Assembly: GCF_018688315.1 (NCBI RefSeq)
Contig: NZ_CP061315.1
Coordinates: 1,426,001 to 1,490,000, forward strand
DNA: 64,000 nucleotides
Source: Polynucleobacter sp. AP-Kolm-20A-A1
GTDB taxonomy: Bacteria > Pseudomonadota > Gammaproteobacteria > Burkholderiales > Burkholderiaceae
Direction of reading: 5' to 3'
Shown here: positions 45,631 through 55,454 of the stretch, piece by piece
How positions within the stretch are numbered: the stretch's first letter is position 1
Layout: each line of letters begins with the position of its first letter
Notes under the pieces: generated by a model
What the model was told of the DNA's origin: nothing
The model's database searches: none
What the model saw: only the letters and a program-made list of their open reading frames with translations
Made by a program: the position numbers and the translations under genes

Positions 45631-48326
45631 GCCGTATCGTCATTAGAGTCGGTTGCTGGATCTGCAGATACATCACCCTCTTCTGCGTCGTCAGCATCGT
45701 CATCTGAATCGCTTTCAGCAATACGCTGCAAGCCAGACAAACGTGTACCTTCATCTACGTTAATCAAAGTAACGCCTTGAGTAGCGCGACCCATCTCACG
45801 AATTTCAGAAACGCGTGTACGTACCAAGACACCGCCAGTAGTGATCAACATAATTTGATCTTCCGGAGATACCAAGGCAGCAGCAACAACTTTACCGTTG
45901 CGCTCTGAAGTCTGGATGGCGATCATGCCTTTAGTGCCACGACCATGACGAGTATATTCAGCGATTGGGGTACGTTTACCGTAACCATTTTCTGTCGCAG
46001 TCAACACACTACTTGGAATGGCAATACCGTTTGCATCAACCACAGCCGCCTCAACACCTTCTGCAGCCTCCGCTGGGGCAACTAACATCGCAATCACTTG
46101 ATGACCTTCACCTAGGTTCATACCGCGCACACCACGTGCGGTACGGCCCATTGGACGAACATCATTCTCGTCAAAACGCACTGCTTTACCAGCATCAGAG
46201 AACAACATCACATCATGCTGGCCATCAGTAATGGCAGCGCCAACCAAGAAGTCGTTTTCGTTCAAGTCAACCGCAATAATTCCGGCCTTACGTGGGTTAG
46301 AGAAGTCAGACAAACGTGTCTTCTTCACGGTACCCAAGCTAGTAGCCATAAATACGTACTGATCGTCCTGGTAACCCTTAATTGGGAGAATCACAGTGAT
46401 CTTCTCGCCTTCAATCAGCGGGAACATATTGACGATTGGCTTGCCACGTGAAGTACGGCTACCTTGCGGAACTTCCCATACCTTGAGCCAATACATACGC
46501 CCACGATCAGAGAAGCAAAGGATTGTGTCATGCGTATTTGCCACGAAGAGTGTTTCAATCCAATCTTCGTTCTTAGTAGCAGCAGCTTGCTTACCGCGTC
46601 CACCACGTTTTTGCGCACGGTACTCGCTTAGCGGCTGACTCTTCATATAACCAGTATTTGAAAGTGTCACTACTAAATCTTGCGGCGTAATCAAATCTTC
46701 AGTGAAGAGTTCAGTTGCATTCATTTCAATAAATGAACGACGACCTGTATCACCACCAGCAATACCAAATTCAGATTGAACTTCTTTTAATTCGGTTTCG
46801 ATCACTTGAGTTACGCGCTCTGGCTTCGCCAACAAATCGAGTAAGTCAGAAATCTCTGCCATGACTTCTTTGTATTCGTTAACAATCTTGTCTTGCTCAA
46901 GACCTGTCAAACGTTGCAAACGCATTTGCAAAATTTCTTGCGCTTGACTATCTGATAGGCGATACAAGCCAGTAGTTTGCATGCCGTACTCAGGCAACAA
47001 TCCTTCTGGGCGATAGGCGTTACGGCCGCCTGGCGTATCTGTCTCAGCACGTGCCAACATCTCACGCACCATCGATGAATCCCAAGCCTTGCTCATTAAC
47101 TCTTGCTTAGCAATCACTGGGTTTGCAGCAGCTTTAATAATCGCAATGAACTCGTCGATGTTAGCTAACGCAACAGCCAAGCCTTCTAAGACGTGACCGC
47201 GATCGCGTGCTTTGCGCAATTCAAAAATTGTGCGACGTGTAACAACTTCACGACGATGCTGCAAGAAGTACTCAAGCATTTGCTTCAAGTTCAACAAGCG
47301 TGGCTGGTTATCTACCAAGGCCACCATGTTCATACCGAAGTTATCTTGCAGCTGAGTGCTCTTGTACAAATTATTCAGAACAACTTCAGGCACCTCGCCA
47401 CGCTTGAGTTCAATCACAACGCGCATACCGGATTTATCTGACTCATCACGCAAGTCAGAAATGCCTTCAACTTTTTTCTCATTCACTAACTCGGCAATAC
47501 GTTCGAGCAAGTTCTTTTTGTTCACTTGATATGGCAACTCATCAACGATGATGGCTTGACGTGCGCCCTTGTCCAAATCTTCAAAGTGAGTCTTCGCGCG
47601 CATCACTACACGGCCACGACCAGTGCGATAGCCCTCACGGACACCCTGAACGCCATAAATGATGCCGGCGGTTGGGAAATCAGGGGCTGGAATGATCTCA
47701 ATCAGCTCGTCAATCGTGCATTCTGGGTTGTGAAGCACGTGTAAACAGGCTGTAACCACCTCATCTAGGTTGTGGGGAGGGATATTGGTCGCCATACCCA
47801 CAGCAATGCCAGAACTGCCGTTTATGAGCAAATTAGGCACTTTAGCAGGCAAAATCAGGGGTTCTTTCTCGGAACCGTCGTAATTTGGCCCAAAATCGAC
47901 CGTTTCCTTGTCCAAATCGGCCAAAAGCTCATGGGCGATCTTGCGTAGGCGGATTTCGGTGTATCGCATCGCAGCAGCGTTATCGCCGTCTACGGAGCCA
48001 AAGTTGCCCTGCCCGTCAACCAGCATATAGCGCAGAGAGAAATCCTGGGCCATTCGAACGATGGTGTCATACACCGCAGAATCACCGTGCGGATGGTATT
48101 TACCGATTACATCGCCAACTATACGGGCAGATTTTTTGTAAGCTCGGTTCCAATCGTTGTTTAATTCATACATCGCGAATAAGACCCGGCGGTGAACCGG
48201 TTTGAGGCCATCACGCACGTCTGGCAGGGCTCTGCCGACGATGACGCTCATTGCGTAGTCCAAATAGGACCGCCGCATTTCGTCTTCGAGGGATATTGGT
48301 AGTGTTTCTTTAGCGGCTTGTTCCAT
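45618..48326 (-). CDS. gyrA: DNA gyrase subunit A
   Basis: A 902-residue type II topoisomerase subunit. The catalytic tyrosine is Tyr122 in [11 protein letters not shown], matching E. coli numbering. Ser83 and Asp87 in [13 protein letters not shown] are the quinolone-sensitive residues. [10 protein letters not shown] is the GyrA box that starts the DNA-wrapping C-terminal propeller. It ends with a very acidic tail ([13 protein letters not shown]). It heads the long minus-strand run. Confidence 0.97.
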   Translation of the reverse strand: MEQAAKETLPISLEDEMRRSYLDYAMSVIVGRALPDVRDGLKPVHRRVLFAMYELNNDWNRAYKKSARIVGDVIGKYHPHGDSAVYDTIVRMAQDFSLRYMLVDGQGNFGSVDGDNAAAMRYTEIRLRKIAHELLADLDKETVDFGPNYDGSEKEPLILPAKVPNLLINGSSGIAVGMATNIPPHNLDEVVTACLHVLHNPECTIDELIEIIPAPDFPTAGIIYGVQGVREGYRTGRGRVVMRAKTHFEDLDKGARQAIIVDELPYQVNKKNLLERIAELVNEKKVEGISDLRDESDKSGMRVVIELKRGEVPEVVLNNLYKSTQLQDNFGMNMVALVDNQPRLLNLKQMLEYFLQHRREVVTRRTIFELRKARDRGHVLEGLAVALANIDEFIAIIKAAANPVIAKQELMSKAWDSSMVREMLARAETDTPGGRNAYRPEGLLPEYGMQTTGLYRLSDSQAQEILQMRLQRLTGLEQDKIVNEYKEVMAEISDLLDLLAKPERVTQVIETELKEVQSEFGIAGGDTGRRSFIEMNATELFTEDLITPQDLVVTLSNTGYMKSQPLSEYRAQKRGGRGKQAAATKNEDWIETLFVANTHDTILCFSDRGRMYWLKVWEVPQGSRTSRGKPIVNMFPLIEGEKITVILPIKGYQDDQYVFMATSLGTVKKTRLSDFSNPRKAGIIAVDLNENDFLVGAAITDGQHDVMLFSDAGKAVRFDENDVRPMGRTARGVRGMNLGEGHQVIAMLVAPAEAAEGVEAAVVDANGIAIPSSVLTATENGYGKRTPIAEYTRHGRGTKGMIAIQTSERNGKVVAAALVSPEDQIMLITTGGVLVRTRVSEIREMGRATQGVTLINVDEGTRLSGLQRIAESDSDDDADDAEEGDVSADPATDSNDDTAGDA

Positions 48327-48486
48327 CTGGAAATAATATCATTTTGATGACAGGTAGGCCCTATGCTAAGATTCTGTCAGTTTGTACGAAATTGAGATGT
48401 GTCGCTTTGCAGTTTTTTGCATCAAAGTAGGGCGAATTACATTTAAGTTTGACTTTAATTAAAAAAGAGATTTTTGAGGACTAAAA

Positions 48487-49053
48487 ATGAACAAAACCCT
48501 AAAAGTGTTGCTGGCTTCTGTTATTACCGTTTCTGCTACTGCAGCAATGGCTTCTGATAACTGGGAAAACAACTCTGGCTTGAATTGGAAAAACGGCGAC
48601 GGCACATTGTGCTGGCGTGACAACAGCTGGACACCTGCTACTGCAGCTAAAGGTTGTGACGGTGCATTGACTGGTGGCGCAGCTTCTGGCGTTAGCCAAA
48701 GCAAGATCACTTTGCAAGCTGACACACTTTATGACTTCAACAAGTCTGACTTGAAGCCAGAAGGTAAAGCTACTTTGGACAAGATCGCTGCTGACTTGAA
48801 GAAAATCAAGTTAGAAGTAATCATTGCTGTTGGTAACACTGACAGCGTTGGTACAGATGCATACAACATGGCCCTCGGTCAGCGTCGTGCTCAGTCAGTT
48901 AAGACTTACCTGACAAGCAAAGGTGTTGACGGTAGCCGTATCTACACAGAATCAAAAGGCAAGAGCAATCCAGTTGCATCAAATGCAACTGCTGAAGGCC
49001 GCGCTAAGAACCGCCGTACTGACATCGAAGTTGTTGGTACAGCAGCTAAGTAA
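48487..49053 (+). CDS. OmpA-family periplasmic protein
   Basis: A 188-residue exported protein. The signal peptide (LLASVITVSATAAMAS) is cut near residue 22. A short region with CWRDNSWTPATAAKGCDG may form one disulfide. The OmpA-like peptidoglycan-binding domain then follows (TLYDFNKSDLKPEGKATLDK, NTDSVGTDAYNMALGQRRAQ, GRAKNRRTDIEV). There is no eight-strand barrel. Codons are unusually uniform (GCT, GGT, AAG), suggesting strong expression. Ribosome site GAGGACTAAAA. The 160-base space to gyrA must hold both promoters. Confidence 0.88.
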   Translation: MNKTLKVLLASVITVSATAAMASDNWENNSGLNWKNGDGTLCWRDNSWTPATAAKGCDGALTGGAASGVSQSKITLQADTLYDFNKSDLKPEGKATLDKIAADLKKIKLEVIIAVGNTDSVGTDAYNMALGQRRAQSVKTYLTSKGVDGSRIYTESKGKSNPVASNATAEGRAKNRRTDIEVVGTAAK

Positions 49054-49072
49054 TTCACTTTACTTGTAAAAA

Positions 49073-49096
49073 AGCCCGCTTCTAGCGGGCTTTTTT
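49073..49096 (+). terminator. Rho-independent terminator after the ompA-like gene
   Basis: AGCCCGCT, loop TCT, AGCGGGCT and six T; preceded by an A-run. Confidence 0.9.
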
Positions 49097-49149
49097 ATTT
49101 CCGCTATATTCATCATCTTCTCCATTAGCAATCTGACCGCCCCATCAAT

Positions 49150-49839
49150 ATGAACGTCGACCAATCTGAAATCGCCAAATTTAGTGCCCTCGCCCATCGC
49201 TGGTGGGATCCTAATAGCGAATTCAAACCACTGCATGCCATTAATCCTTTGCGACTGGGTTGGATTAAATCCTTTGTCAATTTGGAAGGTAAGAAGGTGG
49301 TTGATATCGGCTGTGGTGGTGGCATCTTGGCAGAATCCATTTCTCAATCAGGCGCAGAGACTACTGGCATCGATCTATCTGAAAAAGCACTCAAGGTTGC
49401 AGAATTGCACGCACTAGAAGTGGGTGCGAATCTAACTTACCGCTCTATATCCGCTGAAGCACTTGCTGATGAGCAGCCAGAACAATATGACGTAGTGACC
49501 TGTATGGAAATGCTGGAACATGTACCCGATCCAGCATCCGTAGTGCGCGCTTGCGCCAAACTTTGCAAACCAGGTGGCACTTTATTTTTTAGCACCCTCA
49601 ATCGCAGTCCAAAATCATATTTATTTGCCATTATTGGCGCTGAGTACGTTCTCAAATTGCTCCCTAAGGGCACTCATGAATACGCCAAATTTATTAAGCC
49701 TTCAGAATTGGTGGCCTTTACGCGCCATGCAGGCTTAGAGATGATTGGCATAAAAGGTTTGAGTTACAACCCACTCACTCAGGTTTACAGCCTAAATGAT
49801 GATGTGGACGTAAATTACATGATTGCCGTAAAGAAGTAA
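49150..49839 (+). CDS. ubiG: Ubiquinone biosynthesis O-methyltransferase
   Basis: A 229-residue class I methyltransferase that performs both O-methylations of ubiquinone synthesis. FSALAHRWWDPNSEFKPLHA is the UbiG start. VVDIGCGGGILAESISQSGA binds S-adenosylmethionine. CMEMLEHVPDPASVVRACAK and GTHEYAKFIKPSEL follow. gph starts five bases later, as in many beta- and gammaproteobacteria. Confidence 0.95.
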   Translation: MNVDQSEIAKFSALAHRWWDPNSEFKPLHAINPLRLGWIKSFVNLEGKKVVDIGCGGGILAESISQSGAETTGIDLSEKALKVAELHALEVGANLTYRSISAEALADEQPEQYDVVTCMEMLEHVPDPASVVRACAKLCKPGGTLFFSTLNRSPKSYLFAIIGAEYVLKLLPKGTHEYAKFIKPSELVAFTRHAGLEMIGIKGLSYNPLTQVYSLNDDVDVNYMIAVKK

Positions 49840-49844
49840 GCACA

Positions 49845-50525
49845 ATGAGTAATGCATCAAGCCCTTATCAAGGCATCTTTTTTGACTTAGATGGCACATT
49901 AGCTGATACAGCACCAGATTTAGTGGCGGCCACCAACCAACTTTTGGTTGCGCGCAACCAATCTCCTAAGCCTTACGAATTTCTCCGGCCCTATGCATCT
50001 GCCGGTGCCAGAGGTTTGCTTGAGGGGGCATTTGGAATCGCTCCCGACCATGCGGATTTCATCGCCCTACGCGATGAGTTTTTCAGTAACTATGAAAAAG
50101 CTTTGCTCGTTGACAGCAAATTATTTGATGGGATTGGTCATTTACTCGATCAAATGGACGATGCAAAACTCCCTTGGGGCATCATCACCAACAAAAGTGA
50201 GCGCTTTACCAACCCCTTAACAGAGCTTATGGGATTACGTCAGCGGGCGGTTTCCACGGTTTCTGGCGACACTACGCCGTACTCAAAACCACACCCAGAA
50301 CCCATATTGCATGCAGCCAGAGTTGCTAATATTGACCCCACGAAGTCAATCTACGTTGGCGACGACATTAGAGACGTTATCGCTGGCAAAGCTGCCGGCA
50401 TGAAGACCGTGGCAGCCGCCTATGGATATTGCGGCTGTAAAGAGCCTCCTGAGGCCTGGGGAGCGGATTACCTGGTCGATAACCCCCGCGATTTATTAAA
50501 AATCATCTTTCCCAACAGGGAATAA
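49845..50525 (+). CDS. gph: Phosphoglycolate phosphatase, HAD family
   Basis: A 226-residue HAD phosphatase. FFDLDGTLADTAPDL has the nucleophile Asp and the Asp acid. ITNKSERFT is motif II. KPHPEPILHAA holds the lysine, and YVGDDIRDVIAGKAAGM the last acidic pair. It removes 2-phosphoglycolate made by oxygenation or DNA repair; some relatives in this position after ubiG act as MupP-like N-acetylmuramate-phosphate phosphatases, which cannot be excluded. Confidence 0.9.
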   Translation: MSNASSPYQGIFFDLDGTLADTAPDLVAATNQLLVARNQSPKPYEFLRPYASAGARGLLEGAFGIAPDHADFIALRDEFFSNYEKALLVDSKLFDGIGHLLDQMDDAKLPWGIITNKSERFTNPLTELMGLRQRAVSTVSGDTTPYSKPHPEPILHAARVANIDPTKSIYVGDDIRDVIAGKAAGMKTVAAAYGYCGCKEPPEAWGADYLVDNPRDLLKIIFPNRE

Positions 50526-50590
50526 ACCAAAAGATATCAAGCAATTTAAGGCCTGGAGCCTTAAAATATGGGTTCCAATGCATGAACTCC

Positions 50591-50949
50591 GGGGTCGACA
50601 TGGTTTCGACGTGGATTACAAAGCATCAAGGGCATACCGAGGACCCGTTATCTCGTAAATCAATGGGAATGTTTTAACTGCAAACGACGAACGTTTCGCA
50701 CTAGCCGCTTAATTGCGGTTGCCCCTGAACTGATTCTCTCTTGGGTCAGCTAGCGCAAGCTAGATCAGGGTCATTTACAAGAGATAAGATCATTTCATGT
50801 CACGGGGAATGATTCGAAAACTTAGTGAATCGTCAGCGTGGAACGTGTCAATCCGTGCCTAGCTGATTAAATCAAACGATATGACTAAGTATGTAGAACT
50901 TGTTGTGGAGGATTTGCGGACGCGGGTTCGATTCCCGCCGACTCCACCA
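50591..50949 (+). ncRNA. ssrA: tmRNA (transfer-messenger RNA), one-piece
   Basis: About 359 bases. The 5' GGGGTCG pairs with CGACTCC before the 3' CCA to make the acceptor stem. GGTTTCGAC follows near the start, and GGGTTCGATTCCC near the end is the T arm. The tag frame at 50680-50712 reads ANDERFALAA then TAA. With SmpB it frees stalled ribosomes and marks products for degradation. The gene is not split. CCA is encoded. Followed by a terminator. Confidence 0.96.
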
Positions 50950-50956
50950 TTAAAAG

Positions 50957-50991
50957 CAAACCCCTCTGATTTTTAGAGGGGTTTTGTTTTT
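50957..50991. terminator. Terminator after ssrA
   Basis: CCCCTCT, seven-base loop, AGAGGGG, then TTTTGTTTTTT. It lies at the convergent end of ssrA and the methyltransferase gene; the left side has a shorter A-run, so it chiefly serves ssrA. Confidence 0.87.
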
Positions 50992-52163
50992 TATTTAACG
51001 CCTAAGCGCCATAGTGAAGTAACTTCCTTAGAGCGCGCTGCATGCAATGCATCCGTTTTATCAAACACCTTGTGATGAGTTGGCTTGGTGTCTACACGCC
51101 CTAAAACTGTTAACCCAGCCTGCTCAATCCAATCAAGTAAGACCTCTCGCGTTCGCAAACCTAAATGCTCCGCTATGTCGGAAAGAATTAGCCAACCTTC
51201 ACCATTAGGCAAAAGATGATCTTTTAGATTTCCTAGAAAGCCTTTTAGCATCTGGCTTTCCGGGTCATATACCGCATGCTCTAAAGATGAGCTCGGTCTT
51301 GCAGGCAACCATGGTGGATTGCAAACTATGAGCGCAGCTTTTTCCGGCGGAAATAAATGGGTTTTTCGAATCTCAATTTGAGACTGCAATCCCAAGCGCG
51401 CAATATTGTCTTGCGCACAAACGATGGCACGCTCATCTATATCGGTTGCAATAATTTTTTGAATATCTCGCAGAGCCAACACGACAGCTAACACGCCGGT
51501 TCCAACACCGATATCAATAGCAAGAGATTCTTTTTTCATGGCGCTTGGTAGAGGCGTCTTAAGCACTAGCTCAATATACTCACCACGAACAGGTGAGAAC
51601 ACACCGTAGTGCGGATGAATGCGAACTTCCTCATCATCCCTAGTAAGGACTTGAACGCCCTTCTTGCGCCACTCATGAGCACTAATTACACCCAACAACT
51701 CTCGTAGAGAAATCACATAAGACTCGTTTTGCTTTCCGTATGCCTCGAGACACGCTTGAGTCACGTCAGGAGCACGCCTTAATGGAATGCTATGGTCAGG
51801 ATTAATCTGAATAAGTAGCATTCCCAAAATACGTGCACGCTGCGATTGTGAGAGTCGATGCAGATTGAAGACATCTAAAGCGCTCTTGATCTTATCTTTT
51901 TCAACCCGATCGGCCCTTTTGGATTTTTTGGGAGGCTTATCCACCCTTCTCGCTAGAGCTTGCAAGAGTTGACGTGCATTCTGAAAGTCGCCTTTGTATA
52001 GCATTGCCGTACCTTCGCAAGCTAGGCGATATGCAATATCTGCAGTCAGCGTGTCATCGGCTATCTGAATTTTTTTATGCGGGGCAATACCATTCTCGGA
52101 ATGCCACTGAGCGGAGCACTCCTGCTCACCCTCTAACCATTGAAGTAGCTTAGCTTGGCTCAC
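50991..52163 (-). CDS. Class I methyltransferase with PrmC/HemK-like core
   Basis: A 390-residue protein. It starts with GTG, which directly follows the TAG of the pirin gene, so it is coupled to it. Residues 1-190 are an N-terminal domain with a basic stretch (KPPKKSKRADRVEKDK). The C-terminal half has AIDIGVGTGVLAVVLALRD for S-adenosylmethionine and the N6-methyltransferase motif CNPPWLPARP. The NPPW motif suggests methylation of an amide or base nitrogen. Likely RNA, DNA or protein glutamine target; not the canonical PrmC. Confidence 0.75.
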   Translation of the reverse strand: MSQAKLLQWLEGEQECSAQWHSENGIAPHKKIQIADDTLTADIAYRLACEGTAMLYKGDFQNARQLLQALARRVDKPPKKSKRADRVEKDKIKSALDVFNLHRLSQSQRARILGMLLIQINPDHSIPLRRAPDVTQACLEAYGKQNESYVISLRELLGVISAHEWRKKGVQVLTRDDEEVRIHPHYGVFSPVRGEYIELVLKTPLPSAMKKESLAIDIGVGTGVLAVVLALRDIQKIIATDIDERAIVCAQDNIARLGLQSQIEIRKTHLFPPEKAALIVCNPPWLPARPSSSLEHAVYDPESQMLKGFLGNLKDHLLPNGEGWLILSDIAEHLGLRTREVLLDWIEQAGLTVLGRVDTKPTHHKVFDKTDALHAARSKEVTSLWRLGVK

Positions 52164-53018
52164 CTAGGCGATCACAAAACGATTATTTTGATAATCATCA
52201 ATCGCTTGTTCGATCTCAGTACGCGTATTCATGACAAATGGGCCATATTGCACGATAGGCTCATGCAAAGGTAATGCGGCGAGAACTATAAATTGCGCGC
52301 CCAATGCGCCCGCCTTAGCCTTTAAGCGATCACCATCACCCAAAACAACAGCAGCTTGCTTTGGTACCTCACGCATGGGGCCACCAAGCTCTAAATTACC
52401 TTCATAAATATAAATGAACGCATTAAGTTCTTTGGGAATGCGGTGCTCGAATTCTGCATTTGGGGGCAGGTGCACATCTAGAAATAATGGCGCCGTAGTG
52501 ATTCCCTGAATGGGTCCGGCAGTCACATTACCATCGTACTCATAAGTGCCTGCAATAACCTTTACTGATCCGCCGTTAGCCAGAGCCGCCTTAGGAATAT
52601 CTTCCACTTGGATATCTTGGTATCCAGCGGGCTTCATTTTTTCTTTAGCAGGCAAGTTAATCCACAGTTGAAAACCGCGCATAGCGCCACTGACTTGTTG
52701 TGGCATCTCAGAATGAATAATGCCGCGGCCCGCGGTCATCCACTGCACGCCACCAGTCTTGAGATGGCCTTGATTGCCTAAATGATCCTCATGCAACATA
52801 TGGCCTTCAAGCATATATGTCACCGTCTCAAAGCCCCGATGCGGGTGAGCTGGAAAGCCTGCTACGTAATCATTTGGATCGTTTGATGAGAACTCATCCA
52901 ACATCAAAAAAGGATCTAGCCTGACTTGATTTTGACCGCCAATGCTGCGACGTAATTTAACGCCCGCACCATCAGAAGTGGCAATGCCAGGAATAATCGT
53001 TTGGATATTGCGAATCAT
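52164..53018 (-). CDS. Pirin family protein
   Basis: A 284-residue bicupin. PAHPHRGFETVTYMLEGHML, then HEDHLGNQG and MTAGRGIIHSEMP, contain the three His and one Glu that bind iron in pirins. Bacterial pirins can act as quercetin dioxygenases or regulators. It overlaps nothing but abuts the methyltransferase start, and follows the carboxymuconolactone decarboxylase-type gene by six bases. The order suggests a three- or four-gene unit. Confidence 0.88.
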   Translation of the reverse strand: MIRNIQTIIPGIATSDGAGVKLRRSIGGQNQVRLDPFLMLDEFSSNDPNDYVAGFPAHPHRGFETVTYMLEGHMLHEDHLGNQGHLKTGGVQWMTAGRGIIHSEMPQQVSGAMRGFQLWINLPAKEKMKPAGYQDIQVEDIPKAALANGGSVKVIAGTYEYDGNVTAGPIQGITTAPLFLDVHLPPNAEFEHRIPKELNAFIYIYEGNLELGGPMREVPKQAAVVLGDGDRLKAKAGALGAQFIVLAALPLHEPIVQYGPFVMNTRTEIEQAIDDYQNNRFVIA

Positions 53019-53024
53019 GATTTT

Positions 53025-53576
53025 TTAGGCGGGAGGATGATCTTCGGGATTCACATCCAGGGCAATTAAGAAGCGCGAGACCATGTTGTAAGCAGCAATG
53101 ACGGTCACCAACTCAACCGCATCCGTATTGCCTAGAGACTTTTGCAAGCGCTTCATGAGCTCAGGATCCACCTTAATATTGCGCGTCATTTGAAAGGTTA
53201 AATCGGCAGCGTCATTTTCCACTTGAGAAAAAAGATTTTTAGGAAAACTTGCCTGACCAATCAAGCGAAGACCTTCAACTTGCTCCTCAGTGCCACCCGC
53301 TTTTTTAAAGGGAGGCGCATGATGAAAGAACTCATACTCCGCCCCATTTAGAACTGCAACACCACACATTGCCAACTCGCGTAACTTAGGATCCAAAGAT
53401 AAATTATTGCGAATTTCACCAATGAAATGATTCCAACCTTCTGCAATAGGAACACTATGCAAAAGCATGCGATCGAGATTGATGAATTGACCGCCACGTC
53501 TTTTACGAATAGCGGCGACCAGCTCAGCTGGCTCTGCTAAATCCATTGGCTGATACGGAATTAAACGTTCTGACAT
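53025..53576 (-). CDS. Carboxymuconolactone decarboxylase/AhpD-fold protein
   Basis: A 183-residue helical protein. LRELAMCGVAVLNGAEYEFF lies where AhpD proteins carry CxxC and a histidine; here the two redox cysteines are replaced (Asn-x2-Glu then His-His), so peroxidase activity of the AhpD kind is unlikely. Similar proteins are annotated as carboxymuconolactone decarboxylase family, with unknown reactions. Located between a Bug receptor gene and the pirin gene on the same strand. Confidence 0.8.
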   Translation of the reverse strand: MSERLIPYQPMDLAEPAELVAAIRKRRGGQFINLDRMLLHSVPIAEGWNHFIGEIRNNLSLDPKLRELAMCGVAVLNGAEYEFFHHAPPFKKAGGTEEQVEGLRLIGQASFPKNLFSQVENDAADLTFQMTRNIKVDPELMKRLQKSLGNTDAVELVTVIAAYNMVSRFLIALDVNPEDHPPA

Positions 53577-53585
53577 AAAGACCTT

Positions 53586-54581
53586 TTATTGACCAGTTTC
53601 TTTAATATTGTTTTCAATCACGAACTTACCCCAGACGCCAATTTGTTTGCCTATAAATTCACGGGCAACTTCAGGCGTACCGCCGACAATATCAATACCT
53701 TGTGCTTTGAACTTCGCAGCAACCGCAGGCGTTTTTAAGGCCTTATTCAAAGCCTTATTCATTGCATCTACTACAGCAGGTGGTGTTTTGCCGGGCGCCA
53801 AAACTGCCCACCAAGCTGGAGCGCTAAAGCCTGGGAAGCCGCTTTCAGAAATCGTTGGGACATTCGGTAGGGAAGGAGATCTTTTCGCTGTAGTAATCAC
53901 TAAAGGAATGACGCCGCCACTATCCACGTGCGGCTTCACCAAAAACTCTGAACCTACAGCCAACTCAACTTGACCACCCAAAGCATCTTGCATCAAAGGG
54001 CCGCCACCACGATAAGGGATGTGGTTCCAATCAAAGCCCGCTTGTTTAGCAAGGCGCGCCATTGCTAAGTGTCCCAAGCTACCAATACCAATCGAACCAT
54101 AGCTAAATTGTTTACCCGTCTTAGACATATCTACGAGCTGCTTAAAGCTAGTAATACCAGACTTCTTGCTCGCAACCAAAACCATTGGCGATGTACCAAC
54201 CAAAATGACAGGGGCAATATCTTTAATGGTGTCGTACGGAAGCTTGTCTTTCAAACTTGGATTAACGCCATGGGTATCAAACACCACCGCAAAGGTGTAA
54301 CCATCTGGATCAGAGCGGGTCATGGCTGAAGTACCAATCACGCCTGAGGCGCCGCCTATGTTCTCAACAATCACATTTTGCTTCAACTCAGCCTGCAAGG
54401 CCGGGGCCAATACGCGGGCAACCTGATCTACAGAACCACCAGGAGGAAATACCGCGATCAAGCGAATAGGCTTTTGAGTAGGCCAAGTACCCACCCCAGC
54501 AGTTTGAGCGCCAGCTATCGCACTAACCGCCAATAGGGCTAAAAATAGGGCTCTTTTGGCCGTTTTTGCTAAATACAGCAT
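53586..54581 (-). CDS. Bug-family tripartite tricarboxylate transporter receptor (1)
   Basis: A 331-residue periplasmic receptor. The signal peptide ends near AIAGAQ (residue 26). WPTQKPIRLIAVFPPGGSVD, VENIGGASGVIGTSAM and HIPYRGGGPLMQDALGGQVE are Bug hallmarks. These proteins bind carboxylates and other small acids for TctAB permeases. No tctA or tctB is in the window. It heads a unit with the CMD, pirin and methyltransferase genes. Confidence 0.92.
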   Translation of the reverse strand: MLYLAKTAKRALFLALLAVSAIAGAQTAGVGTWPTQKPIRLIAVFPPGGSVDQVARVLAPALQAELKQNVIVENIGGASGVIGTSAMTRSDPDGYTFAVVFDTHGVNPSLKDKLPYDTIKDIAPVILVGTSPMVLVASKKSGITSFKQLVDMSKTGKQFSYGSIGIGSLGHLAMARLAKQAGFDWNHIPYRGGGPLMQDALGGQVELAVGSEFLVKPHVDSGGVIPLVITTAKRSPSLPNVPTISESGFPGFSAPAWWAVLAPGKTPPAVVDAMNKALNKALKTPAVAAKFKAQGIDIVGGTPEVAREFIGKQIGVWGKFVIENNIKETGQ

Positions 54582-54669
54582 GGATTGTCTCCTTTTAATA
54601 AGACCTCAAGATTACCACCCCCTAGGCCTGTTTGCTCGATAATGTGAGGGTTGCTAAGTGAGAGAAACA

Positions 54670-55449
54670 ATGAAGTCTATTTTGAATATTGCCGCCTATT
54701 TATTCGTCAGTCTTGATGGACTGCCAGAGTTGCGCTCCAAGATGCTCGATGAATGTAATAGTCGCCAACTAAAAGGGACCATCCTGTTAACTGGCGAAGG
54801 CATCAATATGTTTCTCGCCGGCAAAACTGATGAATTACGCGGATTCCTAGACTGGCTTCGTTTAGATCCTCGCTTTAAACCTCTCGAAGCAAAAGAGAGT
54901 TGGTCGGATGAGCAGCCATTCAAAAAGATGCTCATCAAACTCAAAAACGAAATTATTCGGATGAATCACCCAGCTATTCGTCCTGAAGAAGGTCGCGCGA
55001 ATTTCATTACACCTAAAAAACTACAAGAGTGGCTTGACCGTGGTACGGACGACCTCGGGCGCCCAGTGGTTATGGTGGATACACGTAATGCCTTTGAAGT
55101 GGATTACGGTACCTTTGAAAACGCCCTTCATTTCAATATTGAAAAGTTCACAGAATTTCCAGCCGCTATCTCCGCACATAAAGAGGAATTAGCAGATAAA
55201 ACTTTAGTCAGTTTTTGCACCGGAGGCATTCGTTGCGAAAAGTCTGGGCTGTATATGAGAGAAATTGGCATGCAGCATAGCTACCAATTAGAAGGTGGAA
55301 TTCTCAAATACTTCGAGGAAGTAGGCTCTGCGCATTACAAAGGCAGTTGCTTTGTCTTTGATGAACGCGAAGCGTTGGAGCCAAACCTCGATGAGATTCC
55401 TGTAGAAGTTTCTGTGCGGAAAAAACTTAAAGCAGAAAAGTCTAGCTAA
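54670..55449 (+). CDS. trhO: tRNA uridine(34) hydroxylase, rhodanese type (TrhO/YceA)
   Basis: About 259 residues from ATG 54670 (AGTGAGAGAAACA before it); an in-frame GTG at 54658 is the alternative. SILNIAAYLFVSLDGLPELR is the TrhO N-terminal domain. KESWSDEQPFKKMLIKLKNE leads to the rhodanese domain, whose catalytic cysteine is in VSFCTGGIRCEKSGLYM. TrhO makes 5-hydroxyuridine at the tRNA wobble position using oxygen. Convergent with the ABM gene with only five bases between. Confidence 0.9.
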   Translation: MKSILNIAAYLFVSLDGLPELRSKMLDECNSRQLKGTILLTGEGINMFLAGKTDELRGFLDWLRLDPRFKPLEAKESWSDEQPFKKMLIKLKNEIIRMNHPAIRPEEGRANFITPKKLQEWLDRGTDDLGRPVVMVDTRNAFEVDYGTFENALHFNIEKFTEFPAAISAHKEELADKTLVSFCTGGIRCEKSGLYMREIGMQHSYQLEGGILKYFEEVGSAHYKGSCFVFDEREALEPNLDEIPVEVSVRKKLKAEKSS

Positions 55450-55454
55450 TTAAA

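Noticed and set aside
48070..48095. Quinolone-resistance change in gyrA
   Set aside because: Ser83 and Asp87 are the wild-type residues.
50591..50949. Two-piece (permuted) tmRNA
   Set aside because: 5' and 3' acceptor strands are at the two ends in normal order, so it is one-piece.
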